DNA of 64,000 nucleotides from a virus, in the IMG/VR virus record IMGVR_UViG_3300008120_000344, positions 1-64,000 of that record; one strand, written 5' to 3'. Position 1 is the stretch's first letter, and every line of letters starts with the position of its first letter. A model generated the notes under the pieces. The model was given only the letters and a program-made list of their open reading frames with translations. It had not been told where the DNA came from and made no database searches. The position numbers and the translations under genes were made by a program. Shown here piece after piece: positions 24,603 to 33,017 of the stretch.

Positions 24603-24828
24603 CGGCAAACAAAGCTGTAAAGACGCAGACCCTGAACTATTTTTTCCAGATGACGAGGGGATGTACGCAGACTTAGATAAAGCTAAGAGCATCTGCAAAG
24701 ACTGTCCGCTCACCCTTGATTGCCTTGCATACGCAGTACGCCACCCAGAGTTAGAAGGTGTGTGGGGTGGCACAACATCTAAGGATCGCAAATACCTACG
24801 TCGAAGGAGGGTACGTGTCACCACTTGA
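24571..24828 (+). CDS. WhiB-family transcription factor
   Basis: An 85-residue WhiB-like protein. The ATG at 24571 lies within the helicase end; a longer upstream frame only repeats helicase sequence. [4Fe-4S] ligands Cys16, Cys42, Cys45 and Cys51 have the canonical C-x25-C-x2-C-x5-C spacing, followed by the beta-turn GVWGG (about 63-67) and a basic tail RKYLRRRR. WhiB proteins bind sigma-70 region 4 and control transcription in Actinobacteria; phage copies can redirect the host polymerase. It is strong evidence for the host group. Confidence 0.9.
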   Translation: MDLYLETHPFNGKQSCKDADPELFFPDDEGMYADLDKAKSICKDCPLTLDCLAYAVRHPELEGVWGGTTSKDRKYLRRRRVRVTT

Positions 24829-25000
24829 TTTAAGAGATAAAGACAACCCTATACACGTATGTATTTGCGGATCAACTTTATGGAACCTAAAAGTCATGTT
24901 CGATGACTATGAGATATCGTTCTACTTCTTAGAAATGGAGTGTGCGGAGTGCGGAGCATTAGCTACAGCGCCTACGCCAATTGATCGTGTGGAGATTTAA
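24815..25000 (+). CDS. Small zinc-ribbon protein
   Basis: A 61-residue protein. GTG at 24815 is chosen for the AAGGAGG at 24804-24810, and it overlaps the WhiB end by 14 bp. HVCICGSTLW and ECAECG give a C-x-C ... C-x2-C ligand set, a typical small Zn ribbon. Found in actinophage replication regions; role unknown. Confidence 0.6.
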   Translation: MSPLDLRDKDNPIHVCICGSTLWNLKVMFDDYEISFYFLEMECAECGALATAPTPIDRVEI

Positions 25001-25217
25001 ATATCTGTTTAAGCGAGCAATAAGCTTTGTAGAGTTCAACACAGGTCTGTGGAGAATTAGAAACTATATCTACACGGTTAAGTGTAAGCGTGGTAATCAC
25101 GGGTTAGTAGCAGGAGTTCTACTTACAGACGATTACTTGTCTCCAGTAGATCATTATTACTGCATGCATTGCCATAAAGAGTGGAGCGTTGAAGAGTGGG
25201 AAGGCCGTAATGTATAG
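24987..25217 (+). CDS. Small protein with CxxC/H motif
   Basis: About 76 residues, start uncertain (TTG at 24981 or GTG at 24987, neither with a good Shine-Dalgarno). Basic and aromatic N-terminus, then VKCKRGNHG and YYCMHCHKEW at the end, which gives possible Cys/His Zn ligands. It overlaps its neighbours on both sides by 8-20 bp. Function unknown. Confidence 0.5.
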   Translation: MWRFKYLFKRAISFVEFNTGLWRIRNYIYTVKCKRGNHGLVAGVLLTDDYLSPVDHYYCMHCHKEWSVEEWEGRNV

Positions 25218-26187
25218 AGAAGGGGATGTAGAACAAGCCCTACTTCGTTTAGGGTTAGACCACAAAGCTCAGCATCGTGATGAACTTACTGGCTGGTGCC
25301 CTATGCACTTGGAACGTACCGGCAGAGAAGACTTCAATCCATCCTGGTCTATTAATGTTGAGACCGGTGTCCACCACTGCTTTTCCTGTGGATACAAAGG
25401 AACATTACTAACTTTGGTGGCGGAAATACTTGATCTTAAAACTGAGTGGGGACGCTTAGATTTTGATGCTGCTAAAGACTGGCTAAGAGCATCTATCCAA
25501 GTAGATCTAGATTTACTTATTAAGCATGTAGAGCAGATGCGTGAGTCATACGTATCTCTTCCTAGACCTGTAGAGATGAGCGAAGCTCGTTTAGCGGTAT
25601 TTAATAGCGCTCCTGAATGGGCTTTGGCTGCCCGCAAACTAACAGCCACTGCCTGCTATAACTTTGGTGTTTTGTGGAATGATAAACAGGAGTCCTGGAT
25701 TACCCCCATACGTGACCCTAAAACTAACAAGCTTATGGGTTGGCAAGAAAAGGGTCAGAACTCCAGGCTATTTAGAAACCGTCCTGCCGGCGTACAAAAA
25801 TCAAAGACTTTATTTGGTCTTGACGTTTGGATGGGCGGAACTATGATTGTAGTTGAGTCTCCTTTAGACGCCGTATATCTCTCTTCATTGAGAATTGGAT
25901 CTGGTGTTTCAACTTTTGGAGCTTCTGTAAGCTCAGAACAGATCGATCTTATGCGACAGGCGGACAAGTTAATCCTTGCATTTGATAATCCCAAAGTAGA
26001 TCCGGCTGGTGAGAAAGCATCCCTCGATATGTTTACTAGAATACGGTCATTAGGAATGGAGTGTTCCTTTTTTGCTTACGGTGATAGCGGCAAGAAAGAT
26101 ATAGGGGATATGGCTTTAGAAGAAGTTCAAAATGGCATTAATAATGCCAAACATTTCGTATTCGGGGTAGAGGCCATATACGCATGA
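25210..26187 (+). CDS. DnaG-type DNA primase
   Basis: A 325-residue primase. ATG at 25210 follows GGGAAGG. N-terminal Zn finger: WCPMHLE ... HHCFSCGYKG (C-x2-H ... C-x2-C). The Toprim domain starts at MIVVESPLDAVYLSSL (acidic Glu and Asp) and includes LILAFDNPKVDPAG. Makes RNA primers with the DnaB helicase. Shorter than DnaG, lacking the C-terminal helicase-binding domain. Overlaps the SNF2-like gene by 4 bp. Confidence 0.85.
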   Translation: MYREGDVEQALLRLGLDHKAQHRDELTGWCPMHLERTGREDFNPSWSINVETGVHHCFSCGYKGTLLTLVAEILDLKTEWGRLDFDAAKDWLRASIQVDLDLLIKHVEQMRESYVSLPRPVEMSEARLAVFNSAPEWALAARKLTATACYNFGVLWNDKQESWITPIRDPKTNKLMGWQEKGQNSRLFRNRPAGVQKSKTLFGLDVWMGGTMIVVESPLDAVYLSSLRIGSGVSTFGASVSSEQIDLMRQADKLILAFDNPKVDPAGEKASLDMFTRIRSLGMECSFFAYGDSGKKDIGDMALEEVQNGINNAKHFVFGVEAIYA

Positions 26188-27746
26188 CATTTACAGGCAC
26201 GTTACTCCCGTTTCAACCAGAAGCCGTTGAAGCTATGACTCGGCGGGGAAAGATGCTGGTTGCTTATGACTTAGGGCTGGGAAAGACAGTCCTTACAATT
26301 GCTGCGCTAGAACAGCTAATGGATAGCGGTTCCGTACGTGAGCCAGGAATTATAATCTGTCTTTCCAGCCTTAAATATCAATGGGCAGAACAGATAAGGA
26401 AGTTTACCGATGGATCTTCAAACCCTTTGGTCATTGATGGAACGCCAAAGCAAAGAGCAGAGCAGTATGCGGAAGCCATCGACTGGGGTCATTCGTTGGT
26501 GGATTACGTCATTCTTAACTACGAGCAAGTTGTTAACGACTGGGAGTATGTACGACAACTCCCTACAGGATTCATTGTCTGTGACGAAGCAACCGCAATT
26601 AAAAGCTTTAGATCAAAACGATCTAAATACATAAAGAAATTAAGTAGCGATTATAAGTTTGCCCTTACAGGTACCCCAGTAGAAAATGGAAAGCCTGAAG
26701 AGCTGTATAGCATAATGCAGTTTGTAGACAAAAGTGTTCTAGGTCGTTTTGATTTATTTGACCAAACATTTATTGTTAGAAATAGGTTTGGTGGCGTAGA
26801 GAGATACAGAAATCTTCCCGTACTTAACAAAACTCTTATGGAAGCTTGCGTACGTAAACGTCAAAGCGATCCTGATGTAGCCCCCTTCTTGCCAGAAACT
26901 ATTAATGCCGAACCTATCCTTGTAGCTTTTGATTCAGCCGGTAAGAAGCTATATCAGTCTATAGTTTATGAACTATTAAATGATTTAGAAGAGGCTTTAG
27001 ACTCCTACGGTGCATCATTTGATATTTTTGCACACTATGGTCAGGGAGAAAACTTTGATGGTGCCGACGCTATGCGTGGTAAAATTATGTCTAAACTTAC
27101 TGCACTTAGAATGCTTTGCGACCACCCAGATCTACTTAGAAAGTCTGCCAAATCCTCTGCGTATGCTGAAGAGCTAAAGAACAGCGGTCGTCTAGATTCA
27201 GTGACTAAGTCGCCAAAATTATCTGCTTTAAAAGAATACGTTAATAACTTTTTATCAGAGTACGAAGGCAACAAAGTTGTTATTTTTACCAGCTATGTGC
27301 ACATGGTAAATTTAATACGCGATGAGTTTATAATGGATTGGGCTAGTGCACCGTATACAGGAGAAATGAATGCTAAACAAAAAGAAGAAGCAAAAGTTAA
27401 GTTTCAAACAGATCCTGAAGTTAGGATCCTTGTCAGCTCTGATGCTGGGGGTTATGGTGTGGATCTACCTCAAGCTAATCTTCTTATTAACTACGATCTT
27501 CCGTGGAATGCCGGACTCGCACTTCAACGTAATGGACGAATCCGAAGAGCATCCAGCGAATGGGGATCTATAGTCATACAGGATTTACTAATGGAGGGGT
27601 CGGTAGAAGAACGACAGCATGCAATGCTAGATCAAAAATTAGCAGTAGCTGGCGCTGTTGTAGATGGAGAGGGTATAGATTCACAGGGCGGAATTAAGTT
27701 GACTGTGGGTTCACTTAGGGGGTTCTTACAAAATGTTTCCCTGTAA
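26184..27746 (+). CDS. SNF2-like DNA helicase/translocase
   Basis: A 520-residue SF2 ATPase. Motif I is DLGLGKT (Lys34), motif Ia ICLSSLKYQW, motif II CDEAT, motif III LTGTPVEN, motif V SSDAGGYGVDLPQA and motif VI QRNGRIRRA. This order and the DEAx box place it with SNF2-type translocases found in phages. Likely used in replication, repair or recombination fork remodelling. It is the last gene of the 21.4-27.7 kb run before a leaderless CopG-like gene. Confidence 0.85.
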   Translation: MTFTGTLLPFQPEAVEAMTRRGKMLVAYDLGLGKTVLTIAALEQLMDSGSVREPGIIICLSSLKYQWAEQIRKFTDGSSNPLVIDGTPKQRAEQYAEAIDWGHSLVDYVILNYEQVVNDWEYVRQLPTGFIVCDEATAIKSFRSKRSKYIKKLSSDYKFALTGTPVENGKPEELYSIMQFVDKSVLGRFDLFDQTFIVRNRFGGVERYRNLPVLNKTLMEACVRKRQSDPDVAPFLPETINAEPILVAFDSAGKKLYQSIVYELLNDLEEALDSYGASFDIFAHYGQGENFDGADAMRGKIMSKLTALRMLCDHPDLLRKSAKSSAYAEELKNSGRLDSVTKSPKLSALKEYVNNFLSEYEGNKVVIFTSYVHMVNLIRDEFIMDWASAPYTGEMNAKQKEEAKVKFQTDPEVRILVSSDAGGYGVDLPQANLLINYDLPWNAGLALQRNGRIRRASSEWGSIVIQDLLMEGSVEERQHAMLDQKLAVAGAVVDGEGIDSQGGIKLTVGSLRGFLQNVSL

Positions 27747-27749
27747 CAT
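27744..27749 (+). promoter_or_regulatory. Candidate -10 element TAACAT for a leaderless gene
   Basis: TAACAT overlaps the stop codon of the helicase and ends six bases before the ATG at 27756. No Shine-Dalgarno lies between. It repeats the TAnnnT-N6-ATG geometry seen at 582, 3081 and 48412. Confidence 0.35.
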
Positions 27750-27755
27750 ATTACT

Positions 27756-27899
27756 ATGCCTAATTCGCCTAAGACTCCGACGCGTACTATACGTGTCTCT
27801 AATGAGCTTTGGGCTGCTGTAAAAGAAAAAGCAGCTATTGAGGGAACGACCGTAACTCAGGTTATTATCGAAGCCCTCAAAAAATACATAGCGGAATAA
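27756..27899 (+). CDS. Ribbon-helix-helix (CopG-like) protein
   Basis: A 47-residue protein: TRTIRVSNELWAAVKEKA is the beta-strand plus first helix and EGTTVTQVIIEALKKYI the turn and second helix of an RHH domain. Such dimeric DNA-binding proteins act as small repressors, sometimes of toxin-antitoxin loci; no toxin gene is next to it. Start appears leaderless. Probably regulates a nearby promoter; target unknown. Confidence 0.7.
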   Translation: MPNSPKTPTRTIRVSNELWAAVKEKAAIEGTTVTQVIIEALKKYIAE

Positions 27900-27908
27900 T
27901 CTTTACGC

Positions 27909-27914
27909 TATAAT
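27909..27914 (+). promoter_or_regulatory. Promoter -10 TATAAT before hsp20
   Basis: A consensus TATAAT within TACGCTATAATTGTTAC. A matching -35 is not clear. Transcription would start near 27921 and give a leader of about 55 bases for the Hsp20 gene. Confidence 0.5.
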
Positions 27915-27927
27915 TGTTACACACCTA

Positions 27928-27949
27928 GACCCGCCGAACGGGGGTCTTT
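27928..27949 (+). promoter_or_regulatory. Hairpin in the hsp20 leader (terminator or attenuator)
   Basis: GACCC..CC-GAAC-GGGGGTC with one bulge, followed by TTTA. It lies just downstream of the TATAAT and so could be an attenuator of the Hsp20 mRNA or a weak terminator for the CopG-like gene. The TCTTTA at its 3' end (27945-27950) can also pair with TAAGGA (27963-27968), the Shine-Dalgarno region. Confidence 0.4.
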
Positions 27950-27975
27950 AACTAGTCTCGTCTAAGGAGAGAACT

Positions 27976-28467
27976 ATGTACCCAACCCCAAATGGAAAAG
28001 ACTGGCGCCCAAAAGATTGGGAAACGCCAAGATCAAAACTACCGGCATCTATGCCACCAACCCTCTCAACCCTTTTCCCCAACATTAATCGTTGGGCAAT
28101 TGGCTTTGATCCCCTGTTTGAAACTTTAAAGGAGATCAGTAAAGAGGTAAAAACCACTACCTATCCTCCCTATAACCTTTATAAACAGGGGGAAACCTAC
28201 ACTCTAGAGTTAGCTGTGGCAGGCTTCACAAAAGAAGATTTGCAACTTACCGTAAAAGAGAATATTCTTACGGTGTCTGGAGAAAAAACCTCTGAGCCAG
28301 AAGCTGCGGTTTACCGCGGAATCGCAGCCAGAGATTTTGAACAGGACTTTGTATTACAAGAGTATGTCAAAATTAAAAGCGCTGAGCTTAAAGATGGTAT
28401 GCTTCGTATTACATTGGAACAGGAATTGCCAGAGGATAAGAAAGCAAAATCTATCCAAATTAAATAG
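27976..28467 (+). CDS. Small heat-shock protein Hsp20
   Basis: A 163-residue Hsp20/alpha-crystallin protein. After a Pro-rich N-terminus, GFDPLFETL (about 43-51) is like IbpA; the crystallin domain runs from YPPYNLYKQGETYTLELAVAGF (about 63) through ILTVSGEK to GMLRITLEQELPEDKKAKSIQI. It binds unfolding proteins without ATP. Hsp20 is a known phage auxiliary gene in aquatic phages. AAGGAG gives the start. Long untranslated leader suggests RNA-level control. Confidence 0.9.
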   Translation: MYPTPNGKDWRPKDWETPRSKLPASMPPTLSTLFPNINRWAIGFDPLFETLKEISKEVKTTTYPPYNLYKQGETYTLELAVAGFTKEDLQLTVKENILTVSGEKTSEPEAAVYRGIAARDFEQDFVLQEYVKIKSAELKDGMLRITLEQELPEDKKAKSIQIK

Positions 28468-28484
28468 CCAAACAAGGAGGGCAC

Positions 28485-28922
28485 ATGGCAACAGTAGAAA
28501 AACCATCACGTGACGTATCCCCCAAAGGTTTACTAGGAACGGTAAAACAATACGTAAATCTAAAGCGTCGGATTGATGATCTGACTAAAGAGCAGAGCGT
28601 ACTTAAAACGGAGCTTTCAGATCTTGTAGACAAACAAGGTGAGACAGACGATAAGGGACACGTTTGGCTTCCTCTTCCAGAAGAAGTAGATGGCGTTGTA
28701 TCTCTTAAGCGGGAACGCAGAGTTTCACAAAGTCTTGATATGGATGCAGCAATTCTAATTCTTACTCAAAAAGGATTAGCAGATCGCTGTATCAAGCCTA
28801 TCCCAACAGTTGCTGAGGATGAGGTTATGGCTGCACTCTATGAGGGAAAACTCACAGAGGAAGATGTGGACGCTATGTTTCCAAAGAAAATTACGTGGGC
28901 GTTTATTACAAGTAAATCATGA
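28485..28922 (+). CDS. Hypothetical protein with coiled coil (actinophage family)
   Basis: A 145-residue protein after AAGGAGG. Residues 20-55 form a coiled coil (LKRRIDDLTKEQSVLKTELSDLV); GETDDKGHVWLPLPEEVDG, LKRERRVSQSLDMDAA, GLADRCIKPIPTV and LTEEDVDAMFPKKITWAF are conserved blocks of actinophage proteins near DNA polymerase genes. Its function is unknown; a replication accessory is plausible. Overlaps the next gene by 4 bp. Confidence 0.65.
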   Translation: MATVEKPSRDVSPKGLLGTVKQYVNLKRRIDDLTKEQSVLKTELSDLVDKQGETDDKGHVWLPLPEEVDGVVSLKRERRVSQSLDMDAAILILTQKGLADRCIKPIPTVAEDEVMAALYEGKLTEEDVDAMFPKKITWAFITSKS

Positions 28923-29389
28923 GCGACGAAGTAGACAAACTGTTTAGTGACCTGGACGATTACTATCCGGGATCAAAACGTAAGCGTCGGGAACCAAACC
29001 CTAACGCTAAACCTGTAAAACAGCTGTCTACTGCCTGGGATTCAGAGCCCCAACTGAAGACTCTTCCTAACGGAAAGAGTATAGAATTGTTCAGTGCCGG
29101 GGCTCTGTCCCTGGCGCTAAACAGACCGCTGGTTACGCTTAGGTTGTGGGAACGTAAGGGGTACATACCTCGTGCACCCTATAGACTTAAGTCAGTGATT
29201 GTAGATGGTGTAAAGAAGCCAGGATGGCGGATGTACAGCAGAGCAATTATTGAAACCACCATTGAAAGCTTTCAATCTAGAGAGCTCTTAGGAGCCCCTC
29301 GGGTTGATTGGAATCGATATCCAGATCTATCAATTGAGTTGATGGAAAAATGGAGTAAGATTCACTCTCAAGAAACAGCCGTTTCTTGA
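28919..29389 (+). CDS. MerR-like helix-turn-helix protein
   Basis: A 156-residue protein. A flexible basic N-terminus precedes LFSAGALSLALNRPLVTLRLWERKGYIPRAPYR (about 60-92), a MerR/excisionase-type winged HTH, here binding DNA or controlling transcription. The C-terminus is helical (SIELMEKWSKIH). No effector-binding domain is present. Followed by a promoter-like stretch before the SSB gene. Confidence 0.7.
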   Translation: MSDEVDKLFSDLDDYYPGSKRKRREPNPNAKPVKQLSTAWDSEPQLKTLPNGKSIELFSAGALSLALNRPLVTLRLWERKGYIPRAPYRLKSVIVDGVKKPGWRMYSRAIIETTIESFQSRELLGAPRVDWNRYPDLSIELMEKWSKIHSQETAVS

Positions 29390-29391
29390 AT

Positions 29392-29418
29392 TTGACCTAT
29401 GACCAATGATCCTATGAT
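29392..29418 (+). promoter_or_regulatory. Candidate promoter for the SSB gene
   Basis: TTGACC (29392-29397) and TATGAT (29413-29418) with a 15-bp spacer. The region contains tandem ATGATCCT repeats. The transcript would start close to 29425 and use AAAGGAG at 29425-29431 for the ATG at 29441. The spacer is shorter than ideal. Confidence 0.4.
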
Positions 29419-29440
29419 CCTATGAAAGGAGTACCCCAGA

Positions 29441-30151
29441 ATGGGTATTCGAATTGAAAAGACAGAAACACCTAACTTAGACAGTTATGTTGACGCACAA
29501 CCTCACACACCTTCAGCATCTGAGCTGGAGGAAATTTTTACCCAAGAAGATGAAAACGATACAACTAATCGCTCTTCTTCAATCCAAAGTGGTTGGGCTG
29601 CTGCAAAGAAAGCAGTAGCTAAATCTAATCAGAAGTACGCTACTGATTTTAGATTTGAAGAAGACGTTAAGCTAATCAAATTTATTTCTGGAGAGCCAAT
29701 GACTTTTATGCAGCATTGGGTAAATCGTCAAGGAAAAAAATCATTCATTAGTATTGGAGAAGGAGATCCATTAATCGCAGTAGGAAGCGTACCTTCACAG
29801 AAGTTTGCTTTTACTGTTCTAAATCTATCTGAAGAAGAACCACAACTTCAGTTGATGATTGTTGGCGTTCGTCTATGTGGACAACTTGAGAAGTTGCACA
29901 TGGATAAAAAGACTGGACCACTTGACCGCTCAGATCTTTACTGGGCAGTGAGCAAGTCTGGTACTGGAACCAAGACCGCGTACTCTATTACTCCTGTTAA
30001 AGAGCGCGATCTTGCTGATGACTGGGACATCGACCCTGTCGCAGCTGCAGAGCTAATTAAACCCCTCAAGCCACTTGGCCCGGATGCCCTCTACATCCCG
30101 AGTAAGTCCGAGTTGGAAGAGGTAGCTCGAGAACTAGCTGGACAGGCATAA
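29441..30151 (+). CDS. Single-stranded DNA-binding protein (gp32-like)
   Basis: A 236-residue protein. After an acidic, flexible N-terminus the core shows FRFEEDVKLIKFISGEPMTFMQHWVN, KFAFTVLNL, QLEKLHMDKKTGPLDRSDLYWAVSKSG and TAYSITPVKERDL, the pattern of actinophage gp32-like SSBs with an OB fold. It coats single strands at the fork and during RecA-type recombination. Gene lies directly before the DNA polymerase and has its own promoter-like region. Confidence 0.65.
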   Translation: MGIRIEKTETPNLDSYVDAQPHTPSASELEEIFTQEDENDTTNRSSSIQSGWAAAKKAVAKSNQKYATDFRFEEDVKLIKFISGEPMTFMQHWVNRQGKKSFISIGEGDPLIAVGSVPSQKFAFTVLNLSEEEPQLQLMIVGVRLCGQLEKLHMDKKTGPLDRSDLYWAVSKSGTGTKTAYSITPVKERDLADDWDIDPVAAAELIKPLKPLGPDALYIPSKSELEEVARELAGQA

Positions 30152-30163
30152 CCAATCATCGTT

Positions 30164-30213
30164 GTTAGGAGCCGGGTTTTGTTTAACCTCCTTTCTCTTC
30201 CCCGGCTCCTAAC
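30164..30213 (+). repeat. 13-bp perfect inverted repeat between SSB and DNA polymerase
   Basis: GTTAGGAGCCGGG (30164-30176) pairs with CCCGGCTCCTAAC (30201-30213) around a 24-base pyrimidine-rich loop. No T-run follows the 3' arm, but the loop itself contains TTTTG and CTCTT. It may be a terminator, attenuator or mRNA-stability hairpin in the leader of the polymerase gene 17 bp downstream. Confidence 0.7.
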
Positions 30214-30230
30214 ACTTAAACAGGAGACCC

Positions 30231-32207
30231 ATGAATATTATTACGACCACTAAACAGTTACAAGAATTAGTTTCAGCCTATGAACAAGTAGATGCTTTTG
30301 CATTTGACGTCGAGAGCATGGGCGATCACAGAGGAGATCCACGACAAAACGTTGTTGTATGGATATCTTTAGCAACACATGACAGAGTAGATGTCATACC
30401 TATGGGACATCCCAACGGAGATTTTTTGCGTGTTGAATATCCACTACTGCCTTCCGCACACGCACGAGTGCTTAAAGGACTAGAGCTTCGTCCTATCGAT
30501 TACAGTAAAGATGAACGTAAGGCTAAGCGCATCTTTAGTGAGCCACCCAAGCAATTAACTCCAGCTGAAGTCTTTTCAGCATTGAAACCATTATTTTTAA
30601 GTGACAAGATTAAAGTCGGTCATAACTTAAAGTTTGATCTACAAAGCATTACAAAGTATTTGGGGCAGTTACCTGCACAGCCTTACGCTTGTACCCTTAA
30701 TGCAGCGTTTATATTAGATAACCAAGTTCGCAACAGTTTAGGTCTTGACGATTGCCTTGAGCGTGAGTTTAAATACAATATGGTTAAGGGAGTCGGAGCT
30801 CACGTAGAGTCTCACAGCTTTGATGAGGTTGCTAAATACTCAGCCTTGGATGCCGAGTGGACCTGGAAGCTTTACTTAAACTACTCAGATCGTTTAAAAA
30901 TTGATGGATTACAAGGTATTTTTGCTTTAGAGATGGACGTACTAGAGGTTATTTGCAACATGGAGCTGCGGGGAGCAGACATCGATGTTAGTGAGCTTTC
31001 TTCTCTTAAGATTAACTTAGAAGAGCAGCTAGAACAAACTAAGGCAGATATATATAAAAATGCCGGCAAAGCTTTTAATATCAACAGTGTTCCAGAAAAA
31101 CAAAAGCTTTTGTATTCTCCCAAAACAGTTGGGGGACGAGGACTAAAGCCAAAGGTATTAACTCCGGCAGGACAGAAGAGAATCGATCAGGGTCTTACAC
31201 CAACAGTTGCCGACTACTCAGTTGCTGAGCCGGCTCTACAGGCTTTTGCTGGTAAGGATGAGTTAGTAGATAGCCTTATTCAGTACTCTGATTTAAATAA
31301 GTTGTTGACTACCTATGTGATTCCCTACCTTGGTGGGGATATAACTAGAACTTTAGGCGGCAAATCAAAGATTGTTGCTAAGAAGGCTTTGCTTAATAAA
31401 GGCCGAATTCATACAGACTTTGTTCAGTATGGGGCAGAGACAGGTCGATTTTCTAGTAGAAATCCAAACCTACAAAATGTGCCAGCACCACACACCGCCA
31501 ATGGAAAAGCTATTAGAAATCTGTTTGTAGCGCCAGAAGGTCATCAGCTAGTTGTTGCTGACTATAGTCAGATTGAGCCTAGAGTTATTGCATCCTTTAG
31601 TGGGGACCGTATTATGTGCGAGGCATATCTTAACGGGGAGGATATCTATACCACTATCGGAGATACTATGGGTGTAGATAGAAAAGCTGGAAAGGTTCTT
31701 GTCTTATCCCTAGCTTACGGTGTTGGCCCAGATAAAATCTCTACATCGATTGGGTGTTCTTTATCGGAAGCAAAAGAATTACTTGATGAGTTTTCCAGAA
31801 AGTTTCCCTCTGTTTCTAGGTATAAACGACTAGTTATAGCTGAAAGCAAGCGTCAGTCTCCCATACCTTACGCCAGCACTCTTTTAAAGAGGCGCAGGTA
31901 TTTGCCTGATCTTAGATCCTCAGAAATTTGGAAGCGTTCTCGTGCTGAACGTCAAGCTTTTAACACGGTTATACAGGGGTCGGCAGCTGACCTAATTAAA
32001 CTTGCTATGATTAGGGCTAACAAAATGATCCCGGAAGGGGCAGGCCTTATTCTTACGGTACACGATGAGTTAGTTACAGTAACGCCAGCAGATGTTGCTG
32101 AGCAAACAGCTGAAGCAATTCGTCAAGCTATGGAAGGCATCAAAGCATTGAACATACCTTTGTTAGCAGATGTAAAGGTAGTAAATAGATGGGGAGAGGC
32201 AAAGTGA
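30231..32207 (+). CDS. Family A DNA polymerase with 3'-5' exonuclease
   Basis: A 658-residue PolA-type polymerase. Exo motifs: FAFDVESMG (DxE, near residue 24), GHNLKFD (near 130) and YSALDAEW (near 205). Polymerase motif A is VVADYSQIEPRVIASF, motif B is RKAGKVLVLSLAYG (Arg484, Lys488, Tyr496) and motif C is LTVHDELV. The residue matching E. coli Phe762 is Leu492. No 5'-3' nuclease domain. Replicative polymerase of the phage; CAGGAG gives the start. Confidence 0.92.
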   Translation: MNIITTTKQLQELVSAYEQVDAFAFDVESMGDHRGDPRQNVVVWISLATHDRVDVIPMGHPNGDFLRVEYPLLPSAHARVLKGLELRPIDYSKDERKAKRIFSEPPKQLTPAEVFSALKPLFLSDKIKVGHNLKFDLQSITKYLGQLPAQPYACTLNAAFILDNQVRNSLGLDDCLEREFKYNMVKGVGAHVESHSFDEVAKYSALDAEWTWKLYLNYSDRLKIDGLQGIFALEMDVLEVICNMELRGADIDVSELSSLKINLEEQLEQTKADIYKNAGKAFNINSVPEKQKLLYSPKTVGGRGLKPKVLTPAGQKRIDQGLTPTVADYSVAEPALQAFAGKDELVDSLIQYSDLNKLLTTYVIPYLGGDITRTLGGKSKIVAKKALLNKGRIHTDFVQYGAETGRFSSRNPNLQNVPAPHTANGKAIRNLFVAPEGHQLVVADYSQIEPRVIASFSGDRIMCEAYLNGEDIYTTIGDTMGVDRKAGKVLVLSLAYGVGPDKISTSIGCSLSEAKELLDEFSRKFPSVSRYKRLVIAESKRQSPIPYASTLLKRRRYLPDLRSSEIWKRSRAERQAFNTVIQGSAADLIKLAMIRANKMIPEGAGLILTVHDELVTVTPADVAEQTAEAIRQAMEGIKALNIPLLADVKVVNRWGEAK

Positions 32208-32638
32208 GGCTATTTAGACGTAAGAAGAAAAGGATTACAGTAACGCAGGTTCCTCTTCCAGTGCTTATGCGACAAGTTATTTACGACACTATGCTTACTC
32301 CTCCTGAAGGTATAGCTGATGCAATGGGCCTACCTCCCATCTCCGACGAAGTCTCAGAAATGGAAGAACAAGATAGTCAAGCTAGACTTTCTAGGATGGG
32401 AGCACTACTGCCCCTAATTGATTCTCATGCAGATTTATGTGCAAAGATAACTACTGCAGCGTATATGTTGGATGATTCCTCAGGAGATCCTGACGCTTTG
32501 AGCGAAAAGGATGCAGCCCAACTTCACGAATTATTTAGACTGGTATCTCTATCGGCTGCGGTCTCTTGCGTATCAACTCTATTTTCATTAGGATTAATTG
32601 ACTCAAAGCTATTAGTAGATGAGGAAGACTATGAGTAA
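32204..32638 (+). CDS. Hypothetical helical protein
   Basis: About 144 residues, GTG at 32204 overlapping the polymerase stop (GTGA) behind GGGAGAGG; ATG at 32189 is an alternative. Basic N-terminus (RLFRRKKKRITV), an acidic stretch around residue 55, then helices with VSCVSTLFSLGLIDSKLL. It has no recognised domain. Position suggests a polymerase-associated or structural replication factor. Confidence 0.5.
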   Translation: MRLFRRKKKRITVTQVPLPVLMRQVIYDTMLTPPEGIADAMGLPPISDEVSEMEEQDSQARLSRMGALLPLIDSHADLCAKITTAAYMLDDSSGDPDALSEKDAAQLHELFRLVSLSAAVSCVSTLFSLGLIDSKLLVDEEDYE

Positions 32639-33017
32639 TGCAAATTGGTGGAACAAAAAATTAGGTAATCCAAACGCCGTACCTACTACACCTCCAACAA
32701 GTCCATTGCCGGGCAATGTATACCGCCCCACTACCCAGCAACCTAACGTTCAAGTTTCTTACGATCCAAACCAAGATCAGCTAGTTACTAGAGCTGCTAG
32801 CGCAAGAGATACTGAACGTTGTCCAAACTGTACATCAGGAAATTACATGGCGCCTCAAGGCACTCAACGTAAACGCTGCTATGATTGCGGCTACCCATTA
32901 GTTCAAGCTGGTAGCGGTGTTGGTGGTACCGGGTCCGAAGGTCCAGTAACTCCAGCAAAACAACCAGCACAAGGAAGCGGATTCAACCCCACTGTAATCG
33001 TAGATAGGATCGGGTAA
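32631..33017 (+). CDS. Zinc-ribbon protein with disordered Pro-rich arms
   Basis: A 128-residue protein starting ATG-AGT (MSNANWWNKKLGNP) after GAGGAAG. The centre carries CPNCTSGNYM ... KRCYDCGYPL, a C-x2-C ... C-x2-C Zn ribbon; both sides are Pro/Thr/Gln/Gly-rich and likely disordered. Located just before RecA with which it overlaps by one base. Similar proteins are found in actinophages. A DNA-binding accessory role is possible. Confidence 0.6.
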   Translation: MSNANWWNKKLGNPNAVPTTPPTSPLPGNVYRPTTQQPNVQVSYDPNQDQLVTRAASARDTERCPNCTSGNYMAPQGTQRKRCYDCGYPLVQAGSGVGGTGSEGPVTPAKQPAQGSGFNPTVIVDRIG

